Shown here in pieces: positions 16,470-25,091 of a DNA stretch of 51,386 bases. Both the position numbers and the translations under genes were made by a program. This DNA comes from Paraglaciecola arctica. GTDB lineage: Bacteria; Pseudomonadota; Gammaproteobacteria; Enterobacterales; Alteromonadaceae. The notes beneath the pieces are model-generated. The model did no database searches, was not told where the DNA came from, and saw only the letters and a list, made by a program, of their open reading frames with translations. Within the stretch, counting starts at the first letter, position 1. Each line of letters begins with the position of its first letter. The stretch covers positions 1 to 51,386 of the forward strand of contig NZ_JAHKQO010000042.1 of NCBI RefSeq assembly GCF_018861065.1, written 5' to 3'.

Positions 16470-17573
16470 ATGAATATAAATAGAATAGCGGCAATAGATG
16501 TTGAGTATTACAAAGTGCCTTTAGCAGAAGTATTGTCTGATGCTAAGCACGGCGACCATACCCACTTTGAATTAATGCTGTGTCGTGTGACTTGCGCTGA
16601 TGGTATGCAGGGTGTTGGATACACCTATACAGGCGGTAAAGGTGGCCGTGCGATATGTTCATTACTTCATGATGAAATGCGGCCTTTGTTGATAGGTAAA
16701 GATGCCTCTGATATTGATGGTATTTGGAACAAGTTGCAGTGGGAATATCACTATGTAGGTAGAGGAGGACTTCTGAGTTTTGCTATTTCTGCAGTCGACA
16801 TTGCTTTATGGGATATCAAATGCAAACGCGCAGAACTTCCTCTATGGAAGGTTGCGGGTGGAGCAAGCAATAAGACTAAGTGTTATGCCGGTGGAATTGA
16901 TCTTAATTTTACTGAAAGCAAATTGTTAAGCAATATTCAAGGTTATGTAGACAGCGGCTTTGAAGCGGTGAAAATTAAAGTTGGCAAAGAGGATTACCAA
17001 GAAGATGTGCATCGTGTTGAAGCGGTGCGGGCGCTATTAGGCCCTGACCGAGTATTTATGGTTGATGCTAATTATTCGATGTCGGTAGAGGAGTCGATTC
17101 GTTTTGGTAAAGCTATTGAACATTGCAATATCACCTGGTTTGAAGAGCCCACTATTCCTGACGATTATTTAGGGTTTGGGCGTATCGCTGATGCCATTGA
17201 TATTCCCTTAGCTATGGGTGAAAACTTACATACCATTCATGAATTTGAGTATGCCTTTGCGCAATCCAAGTTAGGTTTTGTTCAGCCAGATGCGTCAAAT
17301 ATAGGTGGTATAACCGGTTTTTTACACATTGCAAAATTAGCTAAACAGCATAATTTACCATTATGCAGTCACGGCATGCATGAACTGCATGTGTCACTGT
17401 TGGCCTCGCAACCCCATGCAGGTTATTTAGAAGTACATTCGTTCCCAATAGATCAATACACGTTACATCCCATTGTACTCAACAACGGATTCGCTGTAGC
17501 ACCCGACACGCCGGGGACTGGGGTTATTTTTGATGACAAGTTATTGGCCCCTCATTTAATTAAACATTTTTAA
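16470..17573 (+). CDS. Enolase-superfamily 3,6-anhydro-L-galactonate cycloisomerase (probable)
   Basis: A 367-residue mandelate-racemase-group enzyme. The barrel carries the catalytic KxK (K168, K170 in EAVKIKVG), the Mg ligands D199 (MVDANYS), E225 (FEEPTIPDD) and E251 (MGENLHT), and the general acid/base H301 (CSHGMHE). All key residues are intact. In a locus with GH50, GH86 and GH117 genes, the expected role is opening 3,6-anhydro-L-galactonate to 2-keto-3-deoxy-L-galactonate, the second step of AHG breakdown known from agarolytic Vibrio. An L-galactonate or L-fuconate dehydratase is the alternative. It is first in a four-gene operon (10 bp to the next gene) preceded by a regulon operator. 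Confidence 0.8.
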   Translation: MNINRIAAIDVEYYKVPLAEVLSDAKHGDHTHFELMLCRVTCADGMQGVGYTYTGGKGGRAICSLLHDEMRPLLIGKDASDIDGIWNKLQWEYHYVGRGGLLSFAISAVDIALWDIKCKRAELPLWKVAGGASNKTKCYAGGIDLNFTESKLLSNIQGYVDSGFEAVKIKVGKEDYQEDVHRVEAVRALLGPDRVFMVDANYSMSVEESIRFGKAIEHCNITWFEEPTIPDDYLGFGRIADAIDIPLAMGENLHTIHEFEYAFAQSKLGFVQPDASNIGGITGFLHIAKLAKQHNLPLCSHGMHELHVSLLASQPHAGYLEVHSFPIDQYTLHPIVLNNGFAVAPDTPGTGVIFDDKLLAPHLIKHF

Positions 17574-17583
17574 GGTGAAACAT

Positions 17584-18606
17584 ATGCAAGCTGCACAATA
17601 TATTGGAAACAAATCGTTTAAGGTTGTCGAAGGTCAAGCTATCACCCCTCAAGCTGGCGAGGTTCGCTTGAACGTTGGTTATGTAGGAATCTGTGGTACT
17701 GACATGCATATATACCACGGTGTAATGGATCAGCGAGTATCTATTCCGCAAACCATAGGACACGAAATTTCAGGTGTAGTCGCAGAAATCGGCGAAGGGG
17801 TGCAAGGTTTTTCAATAGGAGAAAAAGTTGTGGTGCGCCCTCTTGATTGGTGTGGTGAATGCCCAACTTGTGAAGCGGGTCATACCCATATCTGTCAAAA
17901 CCTTAAATTTATGGGTATTGATACTCCCGGTGCATTTCAATCGAGCTGGACGGTAAAAGCTCGCACCTTACATAAATTGCCGGCAGGCGTTGGTTTACAG
18001 CAAGGTGCGTTAATCGAACCTTTGTCAGTGGCTTGCCATGATGTGCGACGTTCGCGTTTGCAAGCAGGCGAAAAAGTAGTGGTACTTGGCGGTGGCCCTA
18101 TCGGACAGCTTGTGGCCGCTGTCGCTAAAAGTGTAGGGGCAGAGGTGCTAGTGTCTGAACCCAATGAAAGCCGCCGCGCGTTTGCAGATGACTTAGGTGT
18201 TAAATCAGTGAATCCTATTGATACAGATTTAGCCGCTTATGTAGAAGAGTGGACCGGCACCAAAGGCGCTGATGTAGTATTTGAAGTGTCGGGTGTTAAA
18301 CCTGCTATTGATTCCATGACTCAAATAGCCGGTCGTCGAGGTCGTATTGTGATGGTGGCAATTCATAGTACAAAACCCGAAATCGACTTATTCCAATTCT
18401 TTTGGAAAGAGTTAGAGTTATTAGGCGCGCGTGTTTATGAAGCCGCTGATTTTGATTGGGCAATTCAACTGATTGCATCTGGGCAAATTGACCTTAAACC
18501 CTTTATCAGTTCTGTTAGCCCTTTGACTGATATCGGTAGCGCATTCGCTAATATGGATGGCAATCCACAAGGTATGAAAGCGTTGGTTGAATGTAACGCA
18601 GAATAG
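17584..18606 (+). CDS. Zinc-dependent medium-chain dehydrogenase, possible 2-keto-3-deoxy-L-galactonate 5-dehydrogenase
   Basis: A 340-residue NAD(P)-dependent sugar/polyol dehydrogenase of the sorbitol/threonine dehydrogenase group. It has the catalytic zinc ligand Cys in GICGTDMHIY (near residue 38), GHE near 60, a complete structural-zinc set of four Cys in WCGECPTCEAGHTHIC, and the nucleotide-binding VVLGGGPIGQLVAAVAK. The reading frame extends three codons upstream to a GTG. The ATG at 17584 is preferred because AAGGTG lies six bases before it. Agar-degrading bacteria are reported to convert 2-keto-3-deoxy-L-galactonate to KDG through a 2,5-diketo intermediate; this gene and the next SDR are good candidates for those two steps, but that is inferred from context. 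Confidence 0.82.
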   Translation: MQAAQYIGNKSFKVVEGQAITPQAGEVRLNVGYVGICGTDMHIYHGVMDQRVSIPQTIGHEISGVVAEIGEGVQGFSIGEKVVVRPLDWCGECPTCEAGHTHICQNLKFMGIDTPGAFQSSWTVKARTLHKLPAGVGLQQGALIEPLSVACHDVRRSRLQAGEKVVVLGGGPIGQLVAAVAKSVGAEVLVSEPNESRRAFADDLGVKSVNPIDTDLAAYVEEWTGTKGADVVFEVSGVKPAIDSMTQIAGRRGRIVMVAIHSTKPEIDLFQFFWKELELLGARVYEAADFDWAIQLIASGQIDLKPFISSVSPLTDIGSAFANMDGNPQGMKALVECNAE

Positions 18607-18633
18607 TTTGATACCAAAGACAAGGTTTGAGTA

Positions 18634-19407
18634 ATGAATAATATGTTTGAAAAATTTAGTTTAGCCGGAAAAGTTGCCTTAGTTACAGGTTGTAAACGTG
18701 GTATTGGCAAAGGGATCGCTTTAGGTTTAGCAGAAGCAGGAGCTGACATCATTGGTGTTTCAGCTAGCCTAGAACTTGAAGGGTCTGAGGTTGAGAAAGA
18801 AGTGACTGCATTGGGCCGAAACTTTAAAGGTTATCAGTGTGATTTCTCAAATCGCGACGCGTTATATGCCTTTATTAAAGAAGTAAAAGCGGACTTTCCC
18901 AATATCGATATTTTGGTGAATAATGCAGGCACCATCTTACGCGCGCCAGCGGCTGAACATGGCGATGATTTATGGGATAAGGTTATTGATGTTAATTTAA
19001 ATTCACAATTTATCCTCAGCCGCGAAATAGGCAAAGATATGGTGACACGTGGTGCCGGTAAAATAATCTTCACCGCTTCACTGTTAACTTTCCAAGGTGG
19101 TATCACAGTGCCCGGTTATGCTGCTAGTAAAGGTGCGATTGGGCAGTTAGTGATGGCATTATCGAATGAATGGGCGGGTAAAGGGGTGAATGTTAATGCT
19201 ATTGCGCCTGGCTATATCGATACCGACAATACTGAAGCGTTACGTAATGACCCAGAACGTTCGGCTGCTATTTTAGGCCGAATTCCGCAAGGCCGGTGGG
19301 GAAACCCCGAAGACTTTAAAGGTCCTGCCGTATTTTTGGCTTCTGAAGCTGCAAGCTATGTAAATGGTGCAATTTTGCTGGTCGATGGCGGCTGGATGGG
19401 GAGATAA
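18634..19407 (+). CDS. KduD-like short-chain dehydrogenase, possible 2,5-diketo-3-deoxy-galactonate reductase
   Basis: A 257-residue SDR with the cofactor motif [10 protein letters not shown] (residues 18-27), NNAG (96-99) and the catalytic triad S149, Y162, K166 ([17 protein letters not shown]). It ends with [15 protein letters not shown] as in KduD (2-dehydro-3-deoxy-D-gluconate 5-dehydrogenase) and gluconate 5-dehydrogenases. A KduD-type enzyme acts at C5 of keto-deoxy sugar acids. That suits reduction of a 2,5-diketo-3-deoxy acid to KDG after the Zn dehydrogenase has oxidised C5. It starts 28 bp after that gene with AAGGTTTGAG upstream. The substrate is an inference. Confidence 0.83.
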   Translation: MNNMFEKFSLAGKVALVTGCKRGIGKGIALGLAEAGADIIGVSASLELEGSEVEKEVTALGRNFKGYQCDFSNRDALYAFIKEVKADFPNIDILVNNAGTILRAPAAEHGDDLWDKVIDVNLNSQFILSREIGKDMVTRGAGKIIFTASLLTFQGGITVPGYAASKGAIGQLVMALSNEWAGKGVNVNAIAPGYIDTDNTEALRNDPERSAAILGRIPQGRWGNPEDFKGPAVFLASEAASYVNGAILLVDGGWMGR

Positions 19408-19412
19408 ACGCA

Positions 19413-20876
19413 ATGACGGCACAAAATTTAAAGTTTCAAAATAATGTTAATTTCGTTGGCGGCAAATATCTTAGCTCTCATTCCACTAACATGATTGAAA
19501 TTCTGAGCCCTTCTACTGGTAAGGTGATAGGTGAAATCCCAGAAGGTTGTGCAGAAGATGCGCAACACGCCCTTGATGTGGCGCAGGCAGCACAAAAGCC
19601 ATGGGCCAAATTAACCGCGCGAACCCGCCAAAATATTTTACGAAAATTTGCCAATAAAATTCGCGAAAACAAAGCTGTTCTCGCACCTATGATTGTCGCT
19701 GAGCAAGGTAAATTGTTGTCTGTTGCCGAGATGGAAGTGGATGTGACTGCCACCTTCATTGATTACGCTTGCGACAATGCATTAACTATCGAAGGCGATA
19801 TTCTTCCTTCAGATAACGAAGATGAAAAAATTTATATCCATAAAGTGCCTCGGGGTGTAGTGGTTGGTATAACCGCTTGGAATTTTCCATTGGCGTTAGC
19901 CGGTCGTAAAATTGGCCCTGCGTTAATCACCGGGAATACAATGGTACTAAAGCCAACTCAAGAAACCCCGCTGGCCACCACTGAATTGGGACGTTTAGCC
20001 AATGAAGCAGGTATTCCGGCTGGTGTGTTAAATGTGATTAACGGTACCGGTTCGGTAGTCGGCCAAGCATTGTGTGAAAGCCCGATTACTAAAATGATCA
20101 CTATGACTGGCTCTACCGTTGCCGGTAAACAAATTTATAAAACTAGTGCAGAGTATATGACGCCGGTGATGCTTGAATTAGGTGGTAAGGCGCCCATGAT
20201 AGTGATGGATGATGCCGACCTAGAGCAGGCCCTTGAAGGCGCGTTATGGGGACGTTTTGCTAATTGTGGTCAAGTCTGTACTTGTGTAGAACGTTTATAT
20301 GTTCACGACGCTATCTATGAAGAATTTATGGCTAAATTCTTGCCTATGGTTGCAGGCTTAAAAGTGGGTGATCCAATGGATCCTACAACACAAATGGGGC
20401 CTAAGTGTAACCAGCGTGAAATTGCTAATATTGACCACATAGTGCAACAAAGTATCAAACAAGGTGCCACGGTAGCGACTGGCGGTAGCGTAGCTAAGGT
20501 CAGCGGTTTTGAAGGCGGTTGTTGGTATCAACCCACTGTATTAGTCGATGTGAATCAAGACAATATTGTGGTGCATGAAGAAACATTTGGTCCTATTTTA
20601 CCTATCATCAGAGTCAGCAGTATGCAGCAAGCCATCGAATATTGTAATGACAGTATCTACGGTTTAAGCGCCTATGTATTCACCCAAAATTTCTTTAACA
20701 TCAATCAAGCCATCAGTGATTTAGAAGTGGGTGAGGTCTACATCAATCGCGGCATGGGAGAGCAACACCAAGGCTTCCACAACGGTTGGAAACAAAGTGG
20801 CTTTGGGGGCGAAGACGGCAAATTTGGCCTCGAGCAATACCTAGAGAAGAAAACGGTTTATTTAAAAGAAGTGTAA
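19413..20876 (+). CDS. AldA-like aldehyde dehydrogenase, probable 3,6-anhydro-L-galactose dehydrogenase
   Basis: A 487-residue NAD(P)-dependent aldehyde dehydrogenase with catalytic Cys C289 (GQVC), general base E255 (LELGGKAP) and the nucleotide site [15 protein letters not shown]. The spacing and C terminus ([21 protein letters not shown]) resemble E. coli lactaldehyde dehydrogenase AldA closely. In this operon the natural substrate is AHG, oxidised to 3,6-anhydro-L-galactonate for the cycloisomerase encoded by the first gene. A lactaldehyde role cannot be excluded, since L-galactose- or fucose-type routes yield it. It is the last gene of the operon, 5 bp after the SDR, with GGGGAG before the ATG and a strong terminator behind it. 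Confidence 0.85.
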   Translation: MTAQNLKFQNNVNFVGGKYLSSHSTNMIEILSPSTGKVIGEIPEGCAEDAQHALDVAQAAQKPWAKLTARTRQNILRKFANKIRENKAVLAPMIVAEQGKLLSVAEMEVDVTATFIDYACDNALTIEGDILPSDNEDEKIYIHKVPRGVVVGITAWNFPLALAGRKIGPALITGNTMVLKPTQETPLATTELGRLANEAGIPAGVLNVINGTGSVVGQALCESPITKMITMTGSTVAGKQIYKTSAEYMTPVMLELGGKAPMIVMDDADLEQALEGALWGRFANCGQVCTCVERLYVHDAIYEEFMAKFLPMVAGLKVGDPMDPTTQMGPKCNQREIANIDHIVQQSIKQGATVATGGSVAKVSGFEGGCWYQPTVLVDVNQDNIVVHEETFGPILPIIRVSSMQQAIEYCNDSIYGLSAYVFTQNFFNINQAISDLEVGEVYINRGMGEQHQGFHNGWKQSGFGGEDGKFGLEQYLEKKTVYLKEV

Positions 20877-20909
20877 ATCATCTGAGTTGAGTTGATAAAT
20901 TGATAAAAC

Positions 20910-20939
20910 GGCCAAGGTGAAATCCTTGGCCTTTTTTTT
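20910..20939 (+). terminator. Terminator of the AHG operon
   Basis: A perfect 8-bp GC-rich stem (GGCCAAGG at 20910-20917 with CCTTGGCC at 20924-20931), a 6-nt loop and eight T residues. It lies 34 bp past the aldehyde dehydrogenase stop. Confidence 0.92.
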
Positions 20940-20940
20940 A

Positions 20941-21103
20941 TGGGTACAGTTGGGTTCAGTTTTTTCACTTATGCGCTTTGCGCCCGGAACATGAGCTTTG
21001 CTCATAAGACATAGTTGCACGACAGAATATCTTCGTCGCTCATTAGATTATCCACTTCGTCCATAAAGTACCGACCTTGCCGACTAAGATCTAAATGTAC
21101 CCA
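20941..21103. repeat. 163-bp intergenic element bounded by 8-bp inverted repeats
   Basis: TGGGTACA at 20941-20948 is inverted as TGTACCCA at 21096-21103. Inside are short hairpins such as GCGC-TTT-GCGC and ATGAGC-TTT-GCTCAT, and CTTATG/CATAAG arms around 20968-21008. No open frame is visible. It could be a small non-autonomous element or degenerate palindromic repeat; clear target duplications were not seen. Confidence 0.35.
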
Positions 21104-21134
21104 CTATTTATGAGTAGAAAGTATGAATAGAAAG

Positions 21135-21285
21135 TATGAAGAGCCAGCAGCGACTCCCGACTTGTGAAGAAACAACACGCTATCCCCAACCTATGAAGAG
21201 ACAGTAGGCGATCCCAAACTTATGAAGAGACAGCAGGTTATCCCAAATTTATGAAAAATCAGCCCGCTATGCCCAACGTCATTCC
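21135..21285. repeat. Degenerate 29-bp tandem repeat array
   Basis: Four contiguous 29-bp units at 21153-21181, 21182-21210, 21211-21239 and 21240-21268 share the pattern ATCCCAAACTTATGAAGAGA followed by CAGCAGGTT-like bases. A partial unit precedes (21135-21152) and another follows (from 21269). The middle copies are most alike. There are no spacers, so it is not a CRISPR array. It lies in a 600-bp region without genes. Confidence 0.7.
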
Positions 21286-21305
21286 AGCAGTCTTTTAGCT
21301 GGAAT
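21281..21305. repeat. REP-like hairpin
   Basis: ATTCCAGC (21281-21288) pairs with GCTGGAAT (21298-21305) around a 9-nt loop, in the context CGTCATTCC...GGAATCCA that is common to widespread extragenic palindromes of gammaproteobacteria. Confidence 0.55.
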
Positions 21306-21475
21306 CCATTTTAACGTTTACATTGGTGTTAATGTTTTTTCAAAATGCTTAATAGTTGAAATAAAAGGGCTGCAGTCAATTTCAACTCAACGCTCTCTGC
21401 AAGCAAATCTTCTCTATCGACCCAGCAGTACTTTAGTCGTTCACTGCTTTCCTCTACCTTTTTCTGAGCTCAAAC

Positions 21476-22945
21476 CTAAGACTTACAGTGAGTATTTAAA
21501 TACTCACCATGGCTCGGCAGTTGCTGCACTTTAGTGGCAATGTCCTCTTCTATTTGCTGCAAAAACTCTCGCAATTCAGATTCTGACAGTTCGTCGGCTA
21601 AACCATGATATTGCTCTGGGATTAAACCTTGGCCAATCATCACTTGTAACCAAGAATCAACGAATATTTCTTTATCACGATGTACATAACGCCCGGTCTT
21701 TTCAAACAATTCCATTCTAGATTTAAGAGTTTCGGGGATCTGCATATTTTTACAAAACTGCCAAAAAGGCGAATCATCTCGCTCGGTTTGACAATAATGC
21801 AGCACGATAAAATCTTTGATTTCGTTATAATCTGTCATCATGTAGCGGTTATATTCTTCGACTTCCAGATCATTGATTCCGTAACTTGGGAAGTACTTAA
21901 TCAACTGCATCATCCCTTGCTGAATAATATGAATAGCTGTGGACTCCAAAGGTTCAATAAACCCACCTGCCAGCCCAATGGCCACGCAGTTTTTGTTCCA
22001 TTGTTTTTCTCGACAGCCTGTTTTAAAACTCAGTTTTCGCGGCTCGGTTAGCATTTCGCCTTCTATGCTAGATACCAATAAGGCTCGCGCTTCGTCGTCA
22101 CTCATATATTGCTGGGAATAAACAATGCCGTTACCCATTCTATGTTGCAGCGGAATACGCCACTGCCAACCTGCATGGTTAGCAATGGAGCGTGTATAAG
22201 GGGCTGGAGGGGATGAGAGTTTGGTTTGTACTGCTATCGCGCTGTCCATGGGTAACCAATGGGACCAGTCAACAAAGGGAGTCTTTAAGGTCTCGTTGAT
22301 TAATACACCTTTAAAGCCCGAACAATCAATAAATAAATCACCCTCGACAACTGTGCCATTAGCCAGTTCGAGTGACAAAATATCGCCGTTTTCGACATCA
22401 GTGTTAACTTGTTTTACTAACCCTTCAATGCGTGTCACCGCATTTTTTTCAGCTTCTTGTTTAAGCATATTGGCATACAAACTGGCATCTAAGTGATACG
22501 CAAAATTGGGGCCATTTTGTTGATGCGCAAATTTGTTACTAAGCGCAGCCATGGCTTCAAAATTATAGTGACTAAAGGATTTACTGATACCTAAATCAAG
22601 TCCTCGTCTCCAATATTCATGAAAGCCCGCCGCCCACATTCCTAAGCCTGTTGTGCCAAAACCATGAAAATAACTCGCATCTTTTTTGTGCCAATTTTCA
22701 AATCGAATACCCAGTTTAAAACTACCAGAGGTCTTTTTGACAAAGTGGGTGGAATTGATCCCCAACATATCGTTAAAAAAGTGCAGGCTAGGGATAGTCG
22801 CTTCACCCACTCCAATACTGCCAATCAGTTCTGATTCGACCAATTTAATATTGATGTTTTTAAGGGATTTAGACAGCAAAGCTGCGCTCATCCAGCCTGC
22901 GGTACCCCCTCCCAAAATAACCACATTATTCACTTTTTGATTCAT
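21476..22945 (-). CDS. Flavin-dependent (tryptophan-halogenase-like) halogenase
   Basis: A 489-residue protein of the PrnA-type tryptophan halogenase family. The FAD-binding GGGTAGWMSAALL begins at residue 12. The Lys equivalent to the essential lysine of PrnA is K77 (SGSFKLGIRFENW), the halogenase signature WxWxIP is WQWRIP at 260-265, and the acidic partner is E334 (EPLESTAIHI). All active residues are therefore present, so it should be able to form hypohalous acid and halogenate or oxidise a substrate with reduced flavin. Relatives are frequent beside TonB receptors and SapC genes in Alteromonadales and Caulobacter, with unknown substrates. A near-perfect regulon operator lies about 95 bp upstream, tying it to the galactan locus. 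Confidence 0.9.
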   Translation of the reverse strand: MNQKVNNVVILGGGTAGWMSAALLSKSLKNINIKLVESELIGSIGVGEATIPSLHFFNDMLGINSTHFVKKTSGSFKLGIRFENWHKKDASYFHGFGTTGLGMWAAGFHEYWRRGLDLGISKSFSHYNFEAMAALSNKFAHQQNGPNFAYHLDASLYANMLKQEAEKNAVTRIEGLVKQVNTDVENGDILSLELANGTVVEGDLFIDCSGFKGVLINETLKTPFVDWSHWLPMDSAIAVQTKLSSPPAPYTRSIANHAGWQWRIPLQHRMGNGIVYSQQYMSDDEARALLVSSIEGEMLTEPRKLSFKTGCREKQWNKNCVAIGLAGGFIEPLESTAIHIIQQGMMQLIKYFPSYGINDLEVEEYNRYMMTDYNEIKDFIVLHYCQTERDDSPFWQFCKNMQIPETLKSRMELFEKTGRYVHRDKEIFVDSWLQVMIGQGLIPEQYHGLADELSESELREFLQQIEEDIATKVQQLPSHGEYLNTHCKS

Positions 22946-23034
22946 ATTGGACTCTTTAAATCAGGCTCAGTATTTGCTGCTAAGAATGGATATCGGTTGG
23001 CTGAGCTATATCAACGAATATTCGCATTTGGTTT

Positions 23035-23046
23035 ACTGTTAACAAT
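23035..23046. promoter_or_regulatory. Regulon operator before the halogenase gene
   Basis: ACTGTTAACAAT differs from the palindrome ATTGTTAACAAT at one base. It lies in the 294-bp gap between the halogenase and the PhyH-like gene, about 95 bp upstream of the halogenase start. Confidence 0.5.
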
Positions 23047-23170
23047 AACTGATGAGGTACCGAAAGAGAACCATAACGGCGATAAAAAGAAGGGCACAGT
23101 AGGGTAAACTAGCTCGGCATTTATGATGTTTTATTGTTTCAACAGGTCGAAGCTCTAGATACATCAGATA

Positions 23171-23204
23171 GACTCCCCAAATCATTCGATAAGATAGGGG
23201 AGTC
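23171..23204. repeat. Inverted repeat downstream of the PhyH-like gene
   Basis: GACTCCCC at 23171-23178 is inverted as GGGGAGTC at 23197-23204 with an 18-nt loop. It sits 35 bp past the PhyH-like stop and could be a weak terminator or processing hairpin; no T-run follows. Confidence 0.4.
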
Positions 23205-23239
23205 GATAGCACCTTATCATGGCAACATAACTGCAAATT

Positions 23240-24013
23240 TTAGGCTGTTGTTGCTTCTTTCCAATTTAAAATAGCATCGTCGTCAACGCGATTAAGGGGG
23301 AAGTATAAGGCTTCATTTTCTTTGAACGGTTTATTACTTTCTGCGTTGTAAGCCATGATAATCGACCAGCGTGGTTCAGATGATTGGTTCTGATTGGATT
23401 TGTGCAACAAATTACAGTGGAAAAACAGTGTATCACCAGGCTCCAGTTCAACATCGACTAGCTCTAAATGTTTCATGGCTTCTTCAACAAATTGTAATTT
23501 AGCGCCTTTTTGATCTCCGGTTTTATTGTGGTTGATTCGACCAATATGATGAGAACCTTTTAGTACCTGCAAACAACCATTTTCAATGGTAGCTTGATTG
23601 ACGGCAATCATACAACTGACTAATTTGGGATACAGCATAATGTTATCGTTGTGCCAATAGCCGAAGTCTTGATGCCATTCCCATGCGCCACCCACAAAGG
23701 GTTCTTTCATCATGATTTTGGTACTGGTGTGATAAACCGGCTCACCCAAAATGGCATCTACCGAGTCGGATAAACGACGGCCTCGAGAGAACATACTATA
23801 CAGATCATCACCCAACTCTTGCCATAAGCAGACCTTACTGACAGTGCCTTTTGCATCTTTCTTGTCCCAAGCACGCTCGTATAGTGAATCGTCATTAAAG
23901 GCTTTATCTTGTAAGCGCTTTATTTCTTGTTGGCTGTAAAACCCACGAGCAATGACGTAACCATCGCGATGGAAATCGTTAATTTGTTCAGCGGACAATA
24001 TCTTATTTGTCAT
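23240..24013 (-). CDS. Phytanoyl-CoA dioxygenase (PhyH)-family Fe(II)/2-oxoglutarate oxygenase
   Basis: A 257-residue PhyH-type protein. The facial triad is visible: H114 and D116 (WEWHQDFGYWH) and the distal H204 (FFHCNLLHKS). The later Arg of SEPRWSIIMAYN is placed to bind 2-oxoglutarate. It has no signal peptide and should act in the cytoplasm as a hydroxylase or other oxidative enzyme on a small molecule. It is an odd member of a galactan locus. It lies upstream of the halogenase on the same strand but has its own gap and hairpin. Its upstream region, shared with the iclR gene, has a regulon-like site. The substrate is unknown. Confidence 0.85.
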   Translation of the reverse strand: MTNKILSAEQINDFHRDGYVIARGFYSQQEIKRLQDKAFNDDSLYERAWDKKDAKGTVSKVCLWQELGDDLYSMFSRGRRLSDSVDAILGEPVYHTSTKIMMKEPFVGGAWEWHQDFGYWHNDNIMLYPKLVSCMIAVNQATIENGCLQVLKGSHHIGRINHNKTGDQKGAKLQFVEEAMKHLELVDVELEPGDTLFFHCNLLHKSNQNQSSEPRWSIIMAYNAESNKPFKENEALYFPLNRVDDDAILNWKEATTA

Positions 24014-24109
24014 AGGATCACCTGTTTTGAGAATAAAAATTTAAATAGCTTTAAAATTTATATAGAAATACAATATTCCAATACAAATAATGATAGCTGC
24101 TTAATGTTG

Positions 24110-24121
24110 ATTGTCAACAAT
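24110..24121. promoter_or_regulatory. Regulon-like operator between phyH-like and iclR genes
   Basis: ATTGTCAACAAT fits TTGTNNACAA with one change from the perfect palindrome. It lies 96 bp before the phyH-like start and 76 bp before the iclR start, so it could serve either. Confidence 0.5.
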
Positions 24122-24197
24122 ATGTTGCAAGTGTTGCCAATTTTTTGATGATACCGTTAAGATACATTTGTCCCGTTTACTAACTGAGAACCAATAA

Positions 24198-25013
24198 GTG
24201 ACGTTAACTAGTAAAAACCCAACCAATAAAAGTGAAACCGCTACCGAGCAAGTCAGTAAAAACAAGTACGCCGTTCCCGCTTTAGATAAGGCGTTGGATG
24301 TATTGGAATATTTAGTTGAACAGGAATTGCCAAAGTCACAAACTGAAATTGCGTCGGCATTAGGACGTGGTGCCAATGAGATTTATCGAGTACTCATTAA
24401 TTTAGAATCCCGAGGTTATCTGGTGCGTGATGCGGTTTCAGGGCTCTATCGCGCTTCGTTAAAAATTTATAATTTATCGAGGCGAATTTCTCCCATCGAC
24501 CAATTACGTCAGTGTGCGTTACCTCATATGGAAGACTTAGCCGTGAGTATCGATCATTCCTGCCACTTAACCATGTTGTATCAGAGTCAAACCATGGTGA
24601 TAGTGCAAGCTCGTAGCCAAGTGCCGATGTCGGTTAATATTACTGAGGGCGCGTTGTTTCCTACCTTATCCACTACTTCTGGCAAAGTATTATTAGCCAA
24701 CAGTAATTCTGAAGTGCGGGATATGATTTTACAGCGTAGTGAAGACTATGCCTTGCTGACTACCAAAGCAAAATCTGCATTAACTAAAGAACTCGATAAT
24801 ATTCGCGAGCAGAAAATACTTATCGCCGATAACCCAGTTATTGAGGGAGTGACTGATCACGCGGTGCTCGTTGGCTCAGCGGAAGGAAAAATTATTGCGT
24901 GTTTAGTGGTATCGAAATTAGGTATGAAAATGGTACAGGACGGCGATGAGATGGATATTATCCAAGATATGCACCAAACGGCAGAGAATATTAGCCAACA
25001 ATTGGGTTGTTAA
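24198..25013 (+). CDS. IclR-family transcriptional regulator
   Basis: A 271-residue regulator. A 25-residue polar leader is followed by an IclR winged helix (about 26-90: VPALDKALDVLEYL, KSQTEIASALGRGANEIYRVLINLESRGYL in segments) and a GAF-like effector domain (about 105-265) with SCHLTMLYQSQTMVIVQARSQ and TLSTTSGKVLLA. The start is a GTG; no Met lies in the leader, and the ribosome site is weak, so the exact N terminus is uncertain. IclR proteins usually sense aromatic or sugar-acid metabolites. Its position opposite the PhyH-like gene suggests it controls that gene and perhaps the halogenase, adding a second regulator to the locus. Confidence 0.9.
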   Translation: MTLTSKNPTNKSETATEQVSKNKYAVPALDKALDVLEYLVEQELPKSQTEIASALGRGANEIYRVLINLESRGYLVRDAVSGLYRASLKIYNLSRRISPIDQLRQCALPHMEDLAVSIDHSCHLTMLYQSQTMVIVQARSQVPMSVNITEGALFPTLSTTSGKVLLANSNSEVRDMILQRSEDYALLTTKAKSALTKELDNIREQKILIADNPVIEGVTDHAVLVGSAEGKIIACLVVSKLGMKMVQDGDEMDIIQDMHQTAENISQQLGC

Positions 25014-25051
25014 TATGAGGGTTTATCCCTAGGACATTAAAATGTTTGCGA

Positions 25052-25070
25052 GGCTCAAAGGTGATGAGCC
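25052..25070. terminator. Hairpin between convergent iclR and PhoD-like genes
   Basis: GGCTCA (25052-25057) pairs with TGAGCC (25065-25070) over a 7-nt loop, 38 bp past the iclR stop and 22 bp from the end of the PhoD-like gene. Only a short T-run (TTCTTT) follows on the plus strand; a weak, possibly shared terminator. Confidence 0.4.
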
Positions 25071-25091
25071 CCGATTCTTTAGGTTGTTGAT

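Noticed and set aside
16470-17573. Naming the enolase-superfamily gene a plain mandelate racemase or fuconate dehydratase
   Set aside because: Catalytic residues fit several subgroups, but GH117, GH50 and AHG-type dehydrogenase context favours anhydrogalactonate cycloisomerase; the alternative is kept in the entry.
21135-21285. 29-bp repeats as a CRISPR array
   Set aside because: Copies are contiguous and degenerate, with no unique spacers and no cas genes nearby.
23039-23236. 65-codon frame between halogenase and PhyH-like genes
   Set aside because: It covers the operator and inverted repeat of the intergenic region and has no supporting signal.
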